Assembly (NCBI GenBank): GCA_038380795.1
Contig: CM076262.1
Span: 340,121-404,120 of the forward strand
Source: Pyrocephalus nanus
Taxonomy: Eukaryota; Chordata; Aves; Passeriformes; Tyrannidae
DNA length: 64,000 bases
Direction of reading: 5' to 3'
Below the pieces are notes generated by a model, which saw only the letters and a list, made by a program, of their open reading frames with translations, was not told the DNA's origin and searched no databases. How positions within the stretch are numbered: position 1 is the stretch's first letter; each line of letters opens with the position of its first letter. Below, in pieces: positions 36,726-48,505 of this stretch. The position numbers and the translations under genes are program-made.

Positions 36726-38406
36726 TACATTAGCTGATTAAATTTGATGCAGATATTTCTACTGCAAATAGTTAGTTCTGTCCAGAGAGAATTTTAAAGA
36801 CTTTAGATTAAACAAGTCTCAAATTACCTATGAAATGGTCTGAATTTTCTTGTTTTTAGTCATCATAAAAATTGCAAACATTATCCTCAGAGAAATGAAA
36901 GGTGCAGATGTAGTCCTATGCTTTAAGGTTTGTAACATTAGGGGCTTTCCCTTTACAGCTCTATAACATTTTACTTACAGCACCAAAGTACGCTTCAGAC
37001 TTTGTAGTCACCCGCTGACATACCTCAAGGCTGCTGTAGCAATACTTTTACATTGTACTCCCAAATGGTCTCGTCCTCACAGCCTTGTGTCTTCAAATTG
37101 CAAGACTTGGTGCTGAATTTTTCTTGGGAATAGATTATGATAGATTTTTTAAGTCATCCTTTCTCCTCCCTACCTTCTTTTACCTCTCACTTTCTAGCTT
37201 TTCATTTATAACTTTATGGTCAGGAATATGTAGAGCTTAGCAGATAATATAAGTAGAAAATTATTATTTAAATAACCCAGAAAAAAACCTTTCAGGAATA
37301 CACATGCAAAGAACTTCACAATCAGTTAAATGAGTGTAGCATCTGTACCTGATCAATGTGCTGCAGTCAACAACATCAGCACTAATGTGTAAGGGAAACC
37401 AGCTGGGATACCGAGATCCTGCTTTAACCACATAATCATGGTGGGAAGTGTTCAGAGGGAATATCTGTGGTGCTAGAGAAAATGATGGGAAGAAGAATCT
37501 TGCCTGGTGATAATCTCTTCCTTTCCAGATAGCCGTGCATGAGTATAGTTTTCTCTTTTTGTGTCTCACACTCTCTATTATTATTATTATTTTTTATATT
37601 TTCTTTTCAGTCGAAGTTCTTTTTCATTAAGGGTGTATGTACCATCAGTTAGGGAGCTCCCATGTAAGCCTGTTTGCTCAGCCTTTGAGCAATACAGAGA
37701 ATATTCCAGATTTTGAGAAACCTTCTACAAAACTCAGTAGACTTTTATGTATCACTTCTGGTATATCTGCTTTTTTTGCCCATGTTTTGATAATCTTAAG
37801 CATGAATAGTGAGGAAAAGAGTAAGTTCTAACTGTGAAAGAGTTTAAGTCTATGTAGCCCAGAAAGATGGAAAGAAATTATGAAAAATTCATTATTAACT
37901 ATACTTGTATAATTCTCTTAGAAAAAAAAATGAGTATTTGAATTGACAGAGGGAAACAGTTTGGTTAAAAAGTCCTCAGGCATTTATTACTGCTTCAAAA
38001 ATTGACATAAATTTTCATATTCTATGTAGTAGAGATCCCAAAGGAACATATATAAAGCTAATCAAACTGTAGCTGTTCAAACATCATCAATATTTCTCAG
38101 CAGAAGACGACAAAAATTAGGGATGTCTCCATAATCTAGGTGGAAACTAAAGCTTCCTTTAAAGAAATACAGCAACTCAACTAAAGAATTAACATCCTAA
38201 AAGGTTTATCACATCTTTCAAATAATTAAAAATGTTTAAGATTTTTTAGATAGTTTGATGAAATATAGAATCACAAACACTGCAGCCAAAAATCAGCAAG
38301 TGCTTCAACAAACTGTCTAAATCGTACAATGTAAAAACACAGAGTTGAATATTGTCTTCATATGGAAGGAAATGTAGCAGTTCACTAACTCCTTTAATTG
38401 CCTTCC

Positions 38407-38430
38407 ATATATATATATATATATATATAA
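38407..38430. repeat. (AT)n microsatellite
   Basis: An alternating AT tract of about 11-12 units. The YIYIYI frame across it is an artefact. Confidence 0.95.
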
Positions 38431-40183
38431 CAAAACTGAGTCCTTTTCTATCCCATGTGACAGAGCTCTCGGTAGAGATCAGCAAACACTTCTTATTAAC
38501 CTCTGTCTCCTAAGCAAAGAAACTAGAATTAACATCAGTTGAACAAAACTTACTGAAATTAAAAATATCCTGTTGCCTAAAGATTCCTTATGTCATTTTT
38601 GCCCTTTCCATAAATTTGACTCAGAGTTAATTGTGCTGAAATAAACATTAGCATAATGCCTAAGGATTCAATTTTTTACCTGGCTATGGAGTGTTGGCAG
38701 CATAGACACTGAATCTAAACTGTAGAATAATTCATTAGGAAATATGCAATAGCTGTGGCAAGATTTACTACAAATATGCTTGAAGTGTTTTTAAAAATTA
38801 ATATTATGCTGCTATGCTTGGCTTAATTAGCTTTCTTCTTCATTTACAAAGCATATCGGTCTGGTTAATGAACTCAGTCTCTATTCCCCATTCTTGAAAA
38901 GCTGTTTAATTAAAGTTTTAACTGCTGCATAAGTTTTAGAAACAGTAGAATGACTTTTATTATTATAAACCGAAATCCTTATTTTAAATATGATCATACC
39001 TACATATACTATATCAGAAATATAACAAGACACATTCCATAATACTCCTGAATACACACACAACACTGCTACTTATAATTAATTATATGTGCCATCTATT
39101 TCCATTGTGCTGCATGTTGGCAATTTTGGTGGTTTTGCACAGAAAGTTGCACAAGCAGTCAGGCTGTGATTAATTTAGCCAATCAGTAAGTCAGTTCCTT
39201 GAAATTCATTAAAGGTCACCTTTTCTTTTTGGTTCATGCCTATTTTTAATCTGTTCATTGATTCCCTCATTCATTATTCTATTCTATGTCTTTTAGAGGT
39301 CCATCACTTATTCAACTCCTACCTCTGCTATTAGGTGACTATAGTTTTCAATTATAGCAAATCCTATCACAATATTTTTCAGCATTTACCACTTCCTCCC
39401 ATTCAGGCTATAATAAATGATTAAATATTAATTTAATTATGCTATATATATATAAAATAGAAACCTAGTCATTAGAAATGCTATCTGGGTAAACCCAAAG
39501 TTCTAGAAATGCATGACATATGGTTTATCATAGCCGGTTTTTTTGGCTTCATATTAAAACCCTTGTGGCATAATGGTCAGTGAGAAGAAATTATTTGTGC
39601 AATCACTGCCAACAGACTACAGTAAAGCAGAAAATATTTTTGGCCTACCTATGCAGAAATGCTGGAGACCCCACTTAATGACTTGTTACCCATTATACCG
39701 AAAATACACTACAGTTTCATCACACAATTTACTCCACAGAAGCAGAATGTTAACAATAGTCAGTTCTAAAATAATGAAAAAAGATAATAGTAATTTTCCA
39801 TCCTATTCTCATTTGAATCTCATAACCACTGGGGTGATCAATTTCAAAACCTTATTAGTTCTGCTGTTGTGAACTATTCAGAACCTCATTTTGAGATCTG
39901 TGGACCTCATTTCAAGGTTTGCAGTACAAAACTATACAGGCAATCTTTTAAAATGAACAATTTACAATTAATATTCCTGTCAACATATATTTGTAATTTT
40001 TATATAATAACAAACACAATAGTGTCAAAAATTTCAATTAAAACATGGCCAATTATTGCATATAGCTGACACACTGTGCTATAAAATACGCACTGGCACT
40101 AAAAACTGTCAGGCTGTAAATCTAATGAAGAAAGGAAGCAAACAAATAGCAAACAATGCTATTTTTCTAAGTTAAAAAGAAAA

Positions 40184-40199
40184 AGAGAGAGAGAGAGAA
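40184..40199. repeat. Short (GA)n tract
   Basis: An imperfect run of GA dinucleotides (agagagagagagag) following an A-rich stretch. Confidence 0.8.
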
Positions 40200-42222
40200 A
40201 GCATCATCAGTTCATTCTGTGTAGAATTGTGTATTCATTATTCCACTCAATGGAAAAATACGAAATGCATAAAATTAATTTTGAAGAGGAGACTTTTTTT
40301 GTATTCATTACATAAATTCATATCCCAAAGAAATGCTTTTTTAAAATATATGCTCTTATCCCCCCCAAAAATTGTTTTAACCACATTTTCATTTAGACTA
40401 AATTGGCCTATTTCTTTTAACATTAGCATAGCCAAGAGTCTTCATACCAGCTGAGACTCTGATCCTATGAGAGTATGTTCAGATAATCACAAATGGCAGT
40501 GTTGGTGCATTTTAAGAAGCTACTGTGCTTCAACTGGAGTTGGTAAGCAGACATGTGGTCCCTGCCAGCTCATGGCAGTGATAAGGAAACGATGTTCACT
40601 TAAGCTGCCTTCAGCAGTTCCAAAAGGGAGTTGAGTTGAAAGCGTTGAAAAGATGAGCATTTCGGAAGAACACTGAAGGCAAGCTATGTTTTTTGTGTAC
40701 AGCATCGAAAGTGATGCAGGTGCTGTTGTTTCCCTACACATGTGTGGAGATGGAAATTAATCTTATCATTAGTTTGGAGTAGTGGCATGCACACGATCAG
40801 CTTAAATGAATTACATGAGGGAGCAGTATCTCCAGCTGTGAGGGATAAAAGGCAGAAGGGAAGAATGTGTGTGTGTAGAAATGAAAGGGGGCCAAAGAAA
40901 AGCAGCACCTTTTAAAACCCACCACCACAGTCACTTGCAGTTACCTGACCATTAGTTGATTTGAAACAAACAGAATGTCTGCTTACATTTTTGTTTAAAG
41001 GAGACTAAAGAATTCAGGCAAAAACAAAACAAACAAACAAAGAAACGAAACCAAAAAGAAACCCTCAGCCCCCAGAAAGTCATAATTTTGGATTCTGAAG
41101 CTAGAATAATGCTGCAGATAAGGAAGCAACCCCATACTGAGACTATTTTGCGAGGCAGTTTTCTACTCTTTATTGGTAGGTGGACACAGCACTTTCACTT
41201 TGTCACTGACTGAGTTCAGCACCCTAAATATATTCAAGTATTCTAGAAAGAGGACTTCTGCACTGCTGTAAAATGAAATAACCAGTAAGATTTATTTACA
41301 TTATTAGAGTAGATTCTTCTGTTTCAGCATGTTTTCCTTCAATTTGCAAACACAAAAATATGCCTGATCCTAATGCTGCTCAAGCTAATAAAAATTGTAG
41401 TTTCAATTTACAGGAGGAAAGTGCACGAATTTCCAGATTTTGAACCTTGTTTGCCTTCTAGCACACCTAGAAAAATCTGTGCTGACATATACATGAACTT
41501 ATTATTCATCTTCTGAGATGAGGAGCCCAGGGAGCTCAGTTAATATCTGTTCCACAAGCTTCATATGTAAGCATAAGCCTGCAAGAACATCTTTCGTCCC
41601 TACTTCCTCATCTATAAAATGGGTTTATTACTATTTACTTCCTCCTACCCCATCTCTGTTCCTGTCACAGTGAGCTTTTAATGCAAGTCGATGAGCACCG
41701 CAGTTGAAATGAAGCTCAGCTTATATTCAGACACTGCTTAAGCTGACTCTAAATGCTGAGGTGAAGCTCAGAACAAAGAACATTTTTATTAAATACACAC
41801 TTTATTCTGATGCCTAAGTATGGATTCCAGTGCCAAATTTCAGACTACCAATGGTATTTGTATCCATAGCTTAGAAAGTAAAAAAGGAAATGATTTTTAA
41901 AAATTAAAACACATGAAAGTATTTTATTAACCAATGGAATTTTAAAATGTTAATGCATTTTATTTAATTGCTGCTCACTTTTTTAGGATCTTCATAAAGA
42001 CAACCTATCGAGCTTCCCATTGGGATGATTATACTTCTATGCAAGTCTTTTCTAACCATCTGATGTCTTGGCAGAAAATCACCTTACAGTGAAGCAGAAA
42101 TCAAATGTGTTTCTCTAAAGAAAAATGTCTATAAAAGTTGCTCTCTTGAACAAGATAAATATGTGCACTTTTTTAAGTTTCTTAAATGTCTTAAGTAACA
42201 CGTTTGAAAATTAATATTTGAT

Positions 42223-42628
42223 ATCATACAATTATAGGATAATTCAGGTTGCAGGGATCCTCAGGAGGTTTCTAGTCCGAATTCCTGCCCAAACCAATGT
42301 TAGCTACAAGGTCAGTTATTGAGGGCTTTATGCAGTCAGGTCTTGCACACCTCCAAGGATGGAGACCGCAGTTTCTCTGGCAACAGCCCTTTTGCCTGAC
42401 CATCCTCATAGAGAAAAGTTTGTTTTATCTGGTCTTGAACTCTACACTCATTGCACCACTAGGCCCAGCTCCACCTTTGTGCTAACCTCCCCTAAGGTAG
42501 GCTTTCTGCTAAGTCGCCCCAAAGCCTTCTCTTGTTCAGGCTGAACAAGTCCCATTTTCCCAGCTCCTCCTGGCAGGGGAAATGCTGCAGCCCCAGTCCA
42601 GCTTGAGGGCACGGGGCCCTCTGCCGTA
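42223..42628 (-). mobile_element. CR1 LINE 3' fragment, diverged
   Basis: The plus strand is antisense CR1: atcatacaattataggat, cagggatcctcaggagg, aggtcagttattgagggc, aatgttagctacaagg, then cacctccaaggatgg. It continues into ttcaggctgaacaagtccc, cagctcctcctggcagggg, and gggccctctgccg. Many substitutions indicate an old copy. The 60-66-codon frames across it are relics or chance. Confidence 0.83.
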
Positions 42629-45071
42629 CTTGTTTCATATTATTGTTGTCTTTCTCTCCAAAACTGAAGCCTATGTGTGGTCCATGACACAACAGTATTT
42701 TCCTTTTCCTAAAACAACACTCGTATCACAGCCCTGATCATGTTTGTGTTTAAAACCTACCAAAAGGCCTCAACTTACTATAAAATATTTTGTAGAAAGC
42801 AAAGATCTGCCTAATAGTAGTATTATCCATTCTTACATTGGTCTCTACTTCCATGTCCAGCACATGGTAGCCAGTCAGGAGAAGTGAACTCGTGATTAGA
42901 ACTCTGCTGGATATTTGCACTGCAGAGAACTTCATTATTGTGCACGTTCCAGGTGCCAGTGGAAGCACAAGCTGGAGAGGCCATGGTACTTCAACAGTGC
43001 TTTTTCCAACTCCTCTCCCAGATTTCTGTTTTCCATCCTTGTAGTTTTCAATAAAGTGCTTGTTGGCCTCCTTTCTCTTAATTCTATAATATATATTAGC
43101 AGAAGATAGAATGGTATTTCACACAGCTCCAGCTAATGCCTGCAGATACACTTCCTAAATATAGTAGATTATACTTCACAATAACCAGGGGCTGCATAAC
43201 TACAGGGATTTATTGAAAGCCATGAGAAATGTTACTCCAAGGTACCTACAGAGCATTTAAAAAACTTCCCCGCTGTTTATTACTCTGGCAGATTAAAACA
43301 GTCTTTGAACACTACAGAGACTTGTTATGCACAGTGTTCACAGATATGCCATCTTGAAAGAGATGCTGCTTTTTGCATTTTTTAAGTGTTGCTTCTCTAA
43401 TTAAATAAAAAAAAAAAAAATGTTGCCTCCTGTAGATGCAGCTGTCATTTGTGTCTTGGCTCAGATGCACACTAATAGAGAGTAGCCTCGTATATATTGC
43501 AAATTGCAATTGCATACTCAATTTTTAGTACTTCTGGGCTTAGTCTGAACAGTAACTCTGTGAAATCTAGTGTTATTGATGGTTTCTCTTTTGTTGTCTC
43601 AGTGTTGCCCAAATCAAACCTCCTTACTTCAGTGGCAATAGCATACACTGCTTCTTTTTTCTATAAGCTAACACTGCAAATTAGTACGATCTCAGAGAAT
43701 CCTATTACATTGTCTTTTTTTCCTTTAATATTAAGACTTCCAGAGGTCTCAGAGAATCTACCTTGTAACCCCACTGCTTTCAGTGAATTTTGACAAAAGA
43801 GACCAAGTGAAATATCAGAAAAATTATATTGAGGATACACAGAATCTGTTAACAATCTTACTGCTGCTATCTGTACTCTTAAGAAAAAAATATGTCTATA
43901 AAGTGTTACGGATATTAAAGAACTGAAGACCTTACTTCATGGAGCAATGAGTAAATACAGCTATAATATTAACACTCACTTTCTAATGGAGGGGAAAAGA
44001 GTAAGAAATAAGTCTGGAAAACTACGTCTTTTTTGCACTCCATATATTTGCCCTTCTGAAAACTTTCTGCGGAAAAAAATTGCGCATTTTTTTCCTGAAA
44101 TTAAACTTTCTATTCCTATTCTTTCTGTCTTTTCATACACCTTCCTCAAATATTAGATAACCAACCTAATGCAAAGCAAAAAAAACACACCTCTGTATTT
44201 TATAATGAGTATGAAAAATGCCAAATTTCAGAAATCCAACTTTTCAGACCATCGTTACTTGGCCTAAAGATCTATAGAACTTTAGCAATTCATTATGGAT
44301 ACAGAAAAACTTCATTCTACATTCATCAAATTGTTTACCTAGGTTAAAGATGCTTCACCAATATAAGTTCCCATCATTTGCATTTACAGAAATTGAGCCC
44401 TGTCAGGCAATGACTCTGCATATGGAAATGGAATCAAAATCAATAGAAACTCTGCTTAGAAGACTTGCAAGGATATGAGCAATTCTAAACAGTCATGACA
44501 GAGCAGTATAGCCAGAACCTAAAAATAAAGCTTTAATTGGCTAAAAAATTTCCATCAGTACCTAACAGTAAGTAGTGTAAAATAAACTGCATCATACCTA
44601 TGAGTATTCTGTGCACATGGACACAAAATAAAAATAGTTTGGAAGACAAAGAGTTTTTCATCTAGGGCAATCTGACTGCAACTACATCCTTTAGATACAT
44701 AAAGTACAGAGACAGAACAATATGAAGAATACAATTAGTCAGTTAAAATGAAAAATGTTCCAAAATTTTTAATCTCTGCATATAGTGCTGTGTCTCTGTA
44801 GAGTACAATCTGTACTCGTTTCTGCTGATTCCACTATCACTCCTGTCAGTGTAGATCTGACCACTCACAGATTTTTACTTTTTCTTTTTAATTTTATTTT
44901 ATTTTATTCATAACCCAAAGACGGTGGACTTTGCTGAAGAAGAGAATAGGACACAACCATAAACATAACCTTTGTATCAACATCAAATGTGATTCCTACT
45001 CTTTTAATGTGTTTCACTGATAATGTATTTGCCTATTCCTATTCCATGTTTCCTATTCTACCTTTGAGCCA

Positions 45072-45097
45072 TTGCAAGCAGTACTTGCAAGCAGTAC
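45072..45097. repeat. 13-bp perfect tandem duplication
   Basis: The unit ttgcaagcagtac occurs twice in direct contact, 25 bp before a perfect hairpin. Confidence 0.95.
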
Positions 45098-45122
45098 CTT
45101 ACCACATCACCGGTACCTCAGA

Positions 45123-45154
45123 ATAATAGTTACCAGAGCTGTGGTAACTATTAT
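45123..45154. repeat. Perfect 12-bp inverted repeat (hairpin)
   Basis: The arms ataatagttacc and ggtaactattat are exact reverse complements around the 8-nt loop agagctgt. It could fold as RNA or DNA. No flanking transposon termini or target duplication was seen. Confidence 0.92.
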
Positions 45155-46709
45155 CATGTGCACTGGGAAAAGAGGGAAGGAAAAGACTTGCTCTACAGCA
45201 CTAGTGAACATGAAATTGTGTCTGTGTGATCTCTGTCTGCATTGCCATACTTTGAGAAACAAGGAGTATTTCCTTATTTGCATAATCAGAGCAATTTTGC
45301 AAGATGGAACATTTAAACACAACAGCATTTTGCTGAACCATTCAGTTCAGAATACTAACTCCTAAATAGCCTAAAAATATGCCTGGACCAAACTTTTTAA
45401 AAAGTTAGTCTTCCTGGAGGCTCAAAAATTATTCTTAACCCAGGTACAGTGTTAAGAAGCAAACAATTAGATGAAAGAACATAGCTGGTACACCATGCTC
45501 CTGCAGACCTGTTCACTGTGACAGACAGGAGGAAAACAAATTAGTTCAGCAAGGTTCTGAAAAGGCTTAATTTCAAATGTTACTCAATCCCAATTTTGAT
45601 TTCCTTTGCATAAAGCTTCATTTATTTGTGTTACCGAAAACATATCATAATTCATCTGTGATAGATAACTATAGATTTTTTAATTTCCACCAATGCATTT
45701 AAGATAAATGAGTTTTATTAAGTTTAATTTCAAGTTACTCCAAGTGTTTGTAATTTTTAACAAATTAGATTATATTGACTTTTAAAATAAGGCCTCCTTT
45801 GGAAGACTTAACGTTTAAACAGCCTTCAGGAACCATTGTAATGATTTCCCACTTAAAGTTAATTCTCTTGTGAATCCAAGGAAGACAAAATAAATCCTGA
45901 TCTATGGGAGCTACATTTTGCAATACTGTCTATATAAGAGCTGACCTATAGACTCATTCTCAGGGTCTAAATGGTAATTTTATAACTATTCATTAAATTC
46001 TTCTGAAGAAGAAGTTCTAATAGCTTATCCAAATTAAATTATCTGTTGTAGTTCTGTGGCACAGGTTGTGGCATGTGTATATGCTTGGGGATATACAAGA
46101 CACCACGAAACTCACTTCACCTGCACTAGCAACTAGGCTGGAAACAAGAATAGAAAACTGAAGTTTTTATTTCAGTGAGTTTGTAGCTTTTTCATGTTTC
46201 AAATGCTTCAAAGCATTTTTCAAAAGGTAAAGTACTATGTAGTACCTAATGTGTGGCTACCTGAAAAATAAGAAAAAAAAGGTCAAAATGGACCTATTAT
46301 AGATCTTTCACCTACACTCATTTTCAAAAACTGGAAGTCAGTCATTATTATTTTTAAAATGTCACAATTTTTATCTTATTAAATGCTTTTAGAATTTTGA
46401 AAAACAAGATTTTACTGCCATGGAGTCATAACACCTGAACCGAAGTCAAAATATAAGTAACTTTTCTTATGGCATTAATGGCTCTGCCTATTTGATCTTT
46501 CATTTCTTTCAGTAATTAACAAACAGTAAAACTCTAACTTACCCTAATTGATAACATGAAAAAACATAGCCTTCTTGTGACATATCTTGTGACATCTCTA
46601 GTCATGCTCCAAATAGATCAAATAAAGATAATCACTCAGCTATGAAAACATAACTACAGAATCACAGACCATATTGCCTATCACTGTTCTTATTGACCCA
46701 TGACAATAC

Positions 46710-47090
46710 TGTTTATCATGATTTAATTGCAGCTGGCAACTAAATGCCATACAACCACTTGCTCAGTCCAGCCCCTTTCCACCCCAAATATGGGGAGAAT
46801 TGGAATGAAAAGGTAAACCTCATGGGTTGAGAATAAACAGTTTAATAATGGAAACAAAATAAAATATAATACTAGTAACAACAACAATTAATAAAATTAT
46901 TATTTTTATTATCATCATCATTAAATGGAGAGAGAGAGAGGAATAAAACTCAAGAAAGGCAAATGATGTACAATACAATTGCTCACTGTCAATTCCCAAG
47001 CAGTCATCACTGTCTCCCAGCCAGCTCCTTCAGTTTACATGCTGAGTATGATCTATGGTATGGAATATCCCTTTGGCCAGTTTGAGTCAG
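46710..47090 (-). mobile_element. Degraded avian ERV LTR fragment
   Basis: On the minus strand the sequence reads as the latter part of a known type of avian LTR: gatcatactcagcatgtaaa in the TATA region, preceded by ggatattccataccatag, and later ttattaaactgtttattctc with aacccatgag. The end is ttgccagctgcaattaaatcatgataaaca. It is cut off at about 47090, so the 5' portion is missing. The segment 46855-46940 has expanded into A/T and GA simple repeats. It is a different family from the LTRs at 1563 and 12860. No viral coding sequence is present. Class is uncertain. Confidence 0.78.
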
Positions 47091-48398
47091 GAATATAATT
47101 CTTATCACTTAAATTAATTACAGCACTAATATCAACTACACCAAGGAATAAGTACCTTCTTAAGGACACAGGTTAATAAAAGACATCACACAGTAGCATA
47201 CATGCTACTACCATGTTTTAGTTCTTTAAGTGATAGTTGTAGCTGTAAATGTCTATAGTTTTTGGACATCAAATTATCTTCTTAGTGCCTGCTATTTAAA
47301 ATATTTTGCTCCAACAAAGAGGCAACAGTATATTTTGGTTTCTCAAACTGAGATGATTCTGAATTTTTCAATAAAACAAAAATATTGACTGCAAGAGAAA
47401 AAAACAAAAAACAAAACCAAAAACATAGACAAATTCCACAGTGCCCATATTATTAACTAGGGCTCACTGAGACCAAACTCAAATCCTTGACTTGAATTGC
47501 AGCTGTCAAGGCCTTCTTAAGTATTCACTACACCAGAGCAAGAATTGTTATCTAAACAAATTGAGTCACAGTGTGCCATATTGTCTGAGATCTCCCAGGG
47601 TCATTCATAGCTTAGTATGGGAAACTAGGGATTTACCTTCCCAACTCTATGCCAACTATATTCTGTACCTGGGAAAAAGAAACCTTTTCAAGCAAGTATT
47701 TTCTTCAAAATAATATTGTTCTCAAAAAAACTTTTTATTTACATCTGGTAATATATTTCCTCCCAGCCCCAGTAGAAAGGTGTATCTTTCAGAGTAAACC
47801 AAGTCTTGAAGTATTCTAGAGTCTACTCTTGCTACAATGTTGTGGGTTTTTTTCCTGATAGAATAATTTACATAAAATCAGTTCCATATATTCCCTACAG
47901 ATTCCTACGTACTGCAGCAAAGACAGTCATCTTTGTCTCAAAAATAAAATAAAATAAAATAAAATAAAATAAAGTAAAAATATAAAATGTAAATTCAACA
48001 AAAAAAAATCTGAAACAAATACATAAATGAATAAATAAAAGCAAAAAACCAGTCTACCTTTATTTGTCCACCTCAGTGTGAAACAGTAGCTGGAGTTTGT
48101 AAATGGAAAATCACAGGCCTATAACCTTATCGAAAAATGCTGTAAAATTACCAGCCTTGATTTGTGGCAGAGATATCCTCAGAAATAAGCATTATTTGCA
48201 TCCATGTACCTTTCATGAGAGAGTGAGTAGTTTTGTGTATCATTTCTCCTCTCATTAAAAGGAAGACAGGTACAATGCTGACATCCTTGTTAAGAATAGA
48301 TAGAAAATGCTAGAAAGTTCTCGTCGTCTAGGATACTGATTTAAAATACGCTGAAAGCTGCACTCTTCCTATAAAGACTCTGAGATTAAGGCTTAAAA
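47091..48398. other. Intronic DNA just downstream of the IMMP2L exon
   Basis: It holds the (AAAAT)n tract at 47936-47973 and A-rich patches. No repeat family or second exon was recognised. Confidence 0.55.
47936..47973. repeat. (AAAAT)n pentanucleotide repeat
   Basis: About seven near-perfect aaaat units, 430 bp from the donor site of the exon. Confidence 0.95.
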
Positions 48399-48405
48399 TA
48401 CTTAC
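48399..48405 (-). other. IMMP2L: Splice donor (gtaagta)
   Basis: The minus-strand bases directly after the exon read gtaagta, a near-ideal U1 donor match. The exon ends in ...atcaa. The last exonic base is A rather than the more common G, which the strong intronic half compensates. The downstream intron begins in phase 2. Confidence 0.85.
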
Positions 48406-48471
48406 TTGATAATGTCTCCTTCAAGTGCAATCACTCGTTTAATGATCTTCTGTTCAGGATTTCTAGGAGAC
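48406..48471 (-). CDS. IMMP2L: IMMP2L internal coding exon (catalytic lysine exon)
   Basis: This is one internal exon of the mitochondrial inner membrane peptidase subunit 2 gene, an S26-family (signal peptidase I-like) serine protease that trims presequences on the intermembrane-space side of the inner membrane. Read on the minus strand the 66 bases give one carried-over base, 21 codons and two trailing bases. The frame includes [16 protein letters not shown], which matches the vertebrate protein around residues 81-102 as I remember it. The K-R-V-I-A-L-E-G-D stretch is the signal-peptidase box with the general-base lysine (Lys91 in human numbering), here codon AAA at 48438-48440. The nucleophile serine (Ser43) belongs to an upstream exon outside the window. 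Both exon ends are phase 2. The acceptor ends in ...cctgtgtcag and the donor is gtaagta, so this is a live exon rather than a retrocopy. One visible difference from human is SPRN where human has SPKN. Identity is confident; splicing has not been tested. Confidence 0.93.
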
Positions 48472-48505
48472 CTGACACAGGGGATAAGGTTATACCATTA
48501 GTAAC
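48472..48505 (-). other. IMMP2L: Splice acceptor region with branch-point motif
   Basis: On the minus strand the bases before the exon read gttactaatg, then about 20 nt including a pyrimidine-rich ccttatcccctgtgtcag ending at the exon border. The actaat motif fits the yUnAy branch-point consensus. Its likely branch adenosine is at 48498, 27 nt from the exon, within the usual range. The AG at 48472-48473 is the only AG between the motif and the exon. Confidence 0.8.

Larger units (their letters stand above)
33772..42222. other. Repeat-poor AT-rich intronic DNA, candidate regulatory stretches
   Basis: About 8.4 kb without a recognised transposon. Simple repeats are (TGCAC)5 at 36701-36725 and (AT)n at 38407-38430. 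Two stretches, 38630-38880 and 39100-39240, have the texture of conserved noncoding elements (octamer-like, TAATTA and CCAAT-like words without simple repetition). This is only an impression. No exon was recognised. Confidence 0.45.
42629..46709. other. AT-rich intronic DNA with one hairpin
   Basis: It contains an A run at 43407-43420, a 13-bp tandem duplication and adjacent perfect hairpin at 45072-45154, and a TTTTA-type run at 44890-44908. No transposon or exon was recognised. Confidence 0.5.
1..48398 (-). other. IMMP2L: Intron downstream of the IMMP2L exon (partial)
   Basis: From the donor the intron runs to at least window position 1, so it exceeds 48 kb. The next coding segment (RYVKVPRGHIWVEGDHHG region) was looked for on the minus strand and not found. 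Three LTRs, many CR1 copies and a SINE lie inside it, listed separately. In mammals the IMMP2L introns also host the nested gene LRRN3; its long single-exon ORF is absent here. Confidence 0.78.

Noticed and set aside
1..48405. The nested gene LRRN3, expected in an IMMP2L intron in mammals
   Set aside because: Its single coding exon would give a frame of about 700 codons with leucine-rich repeats; no such frame exists in the window on either strand.
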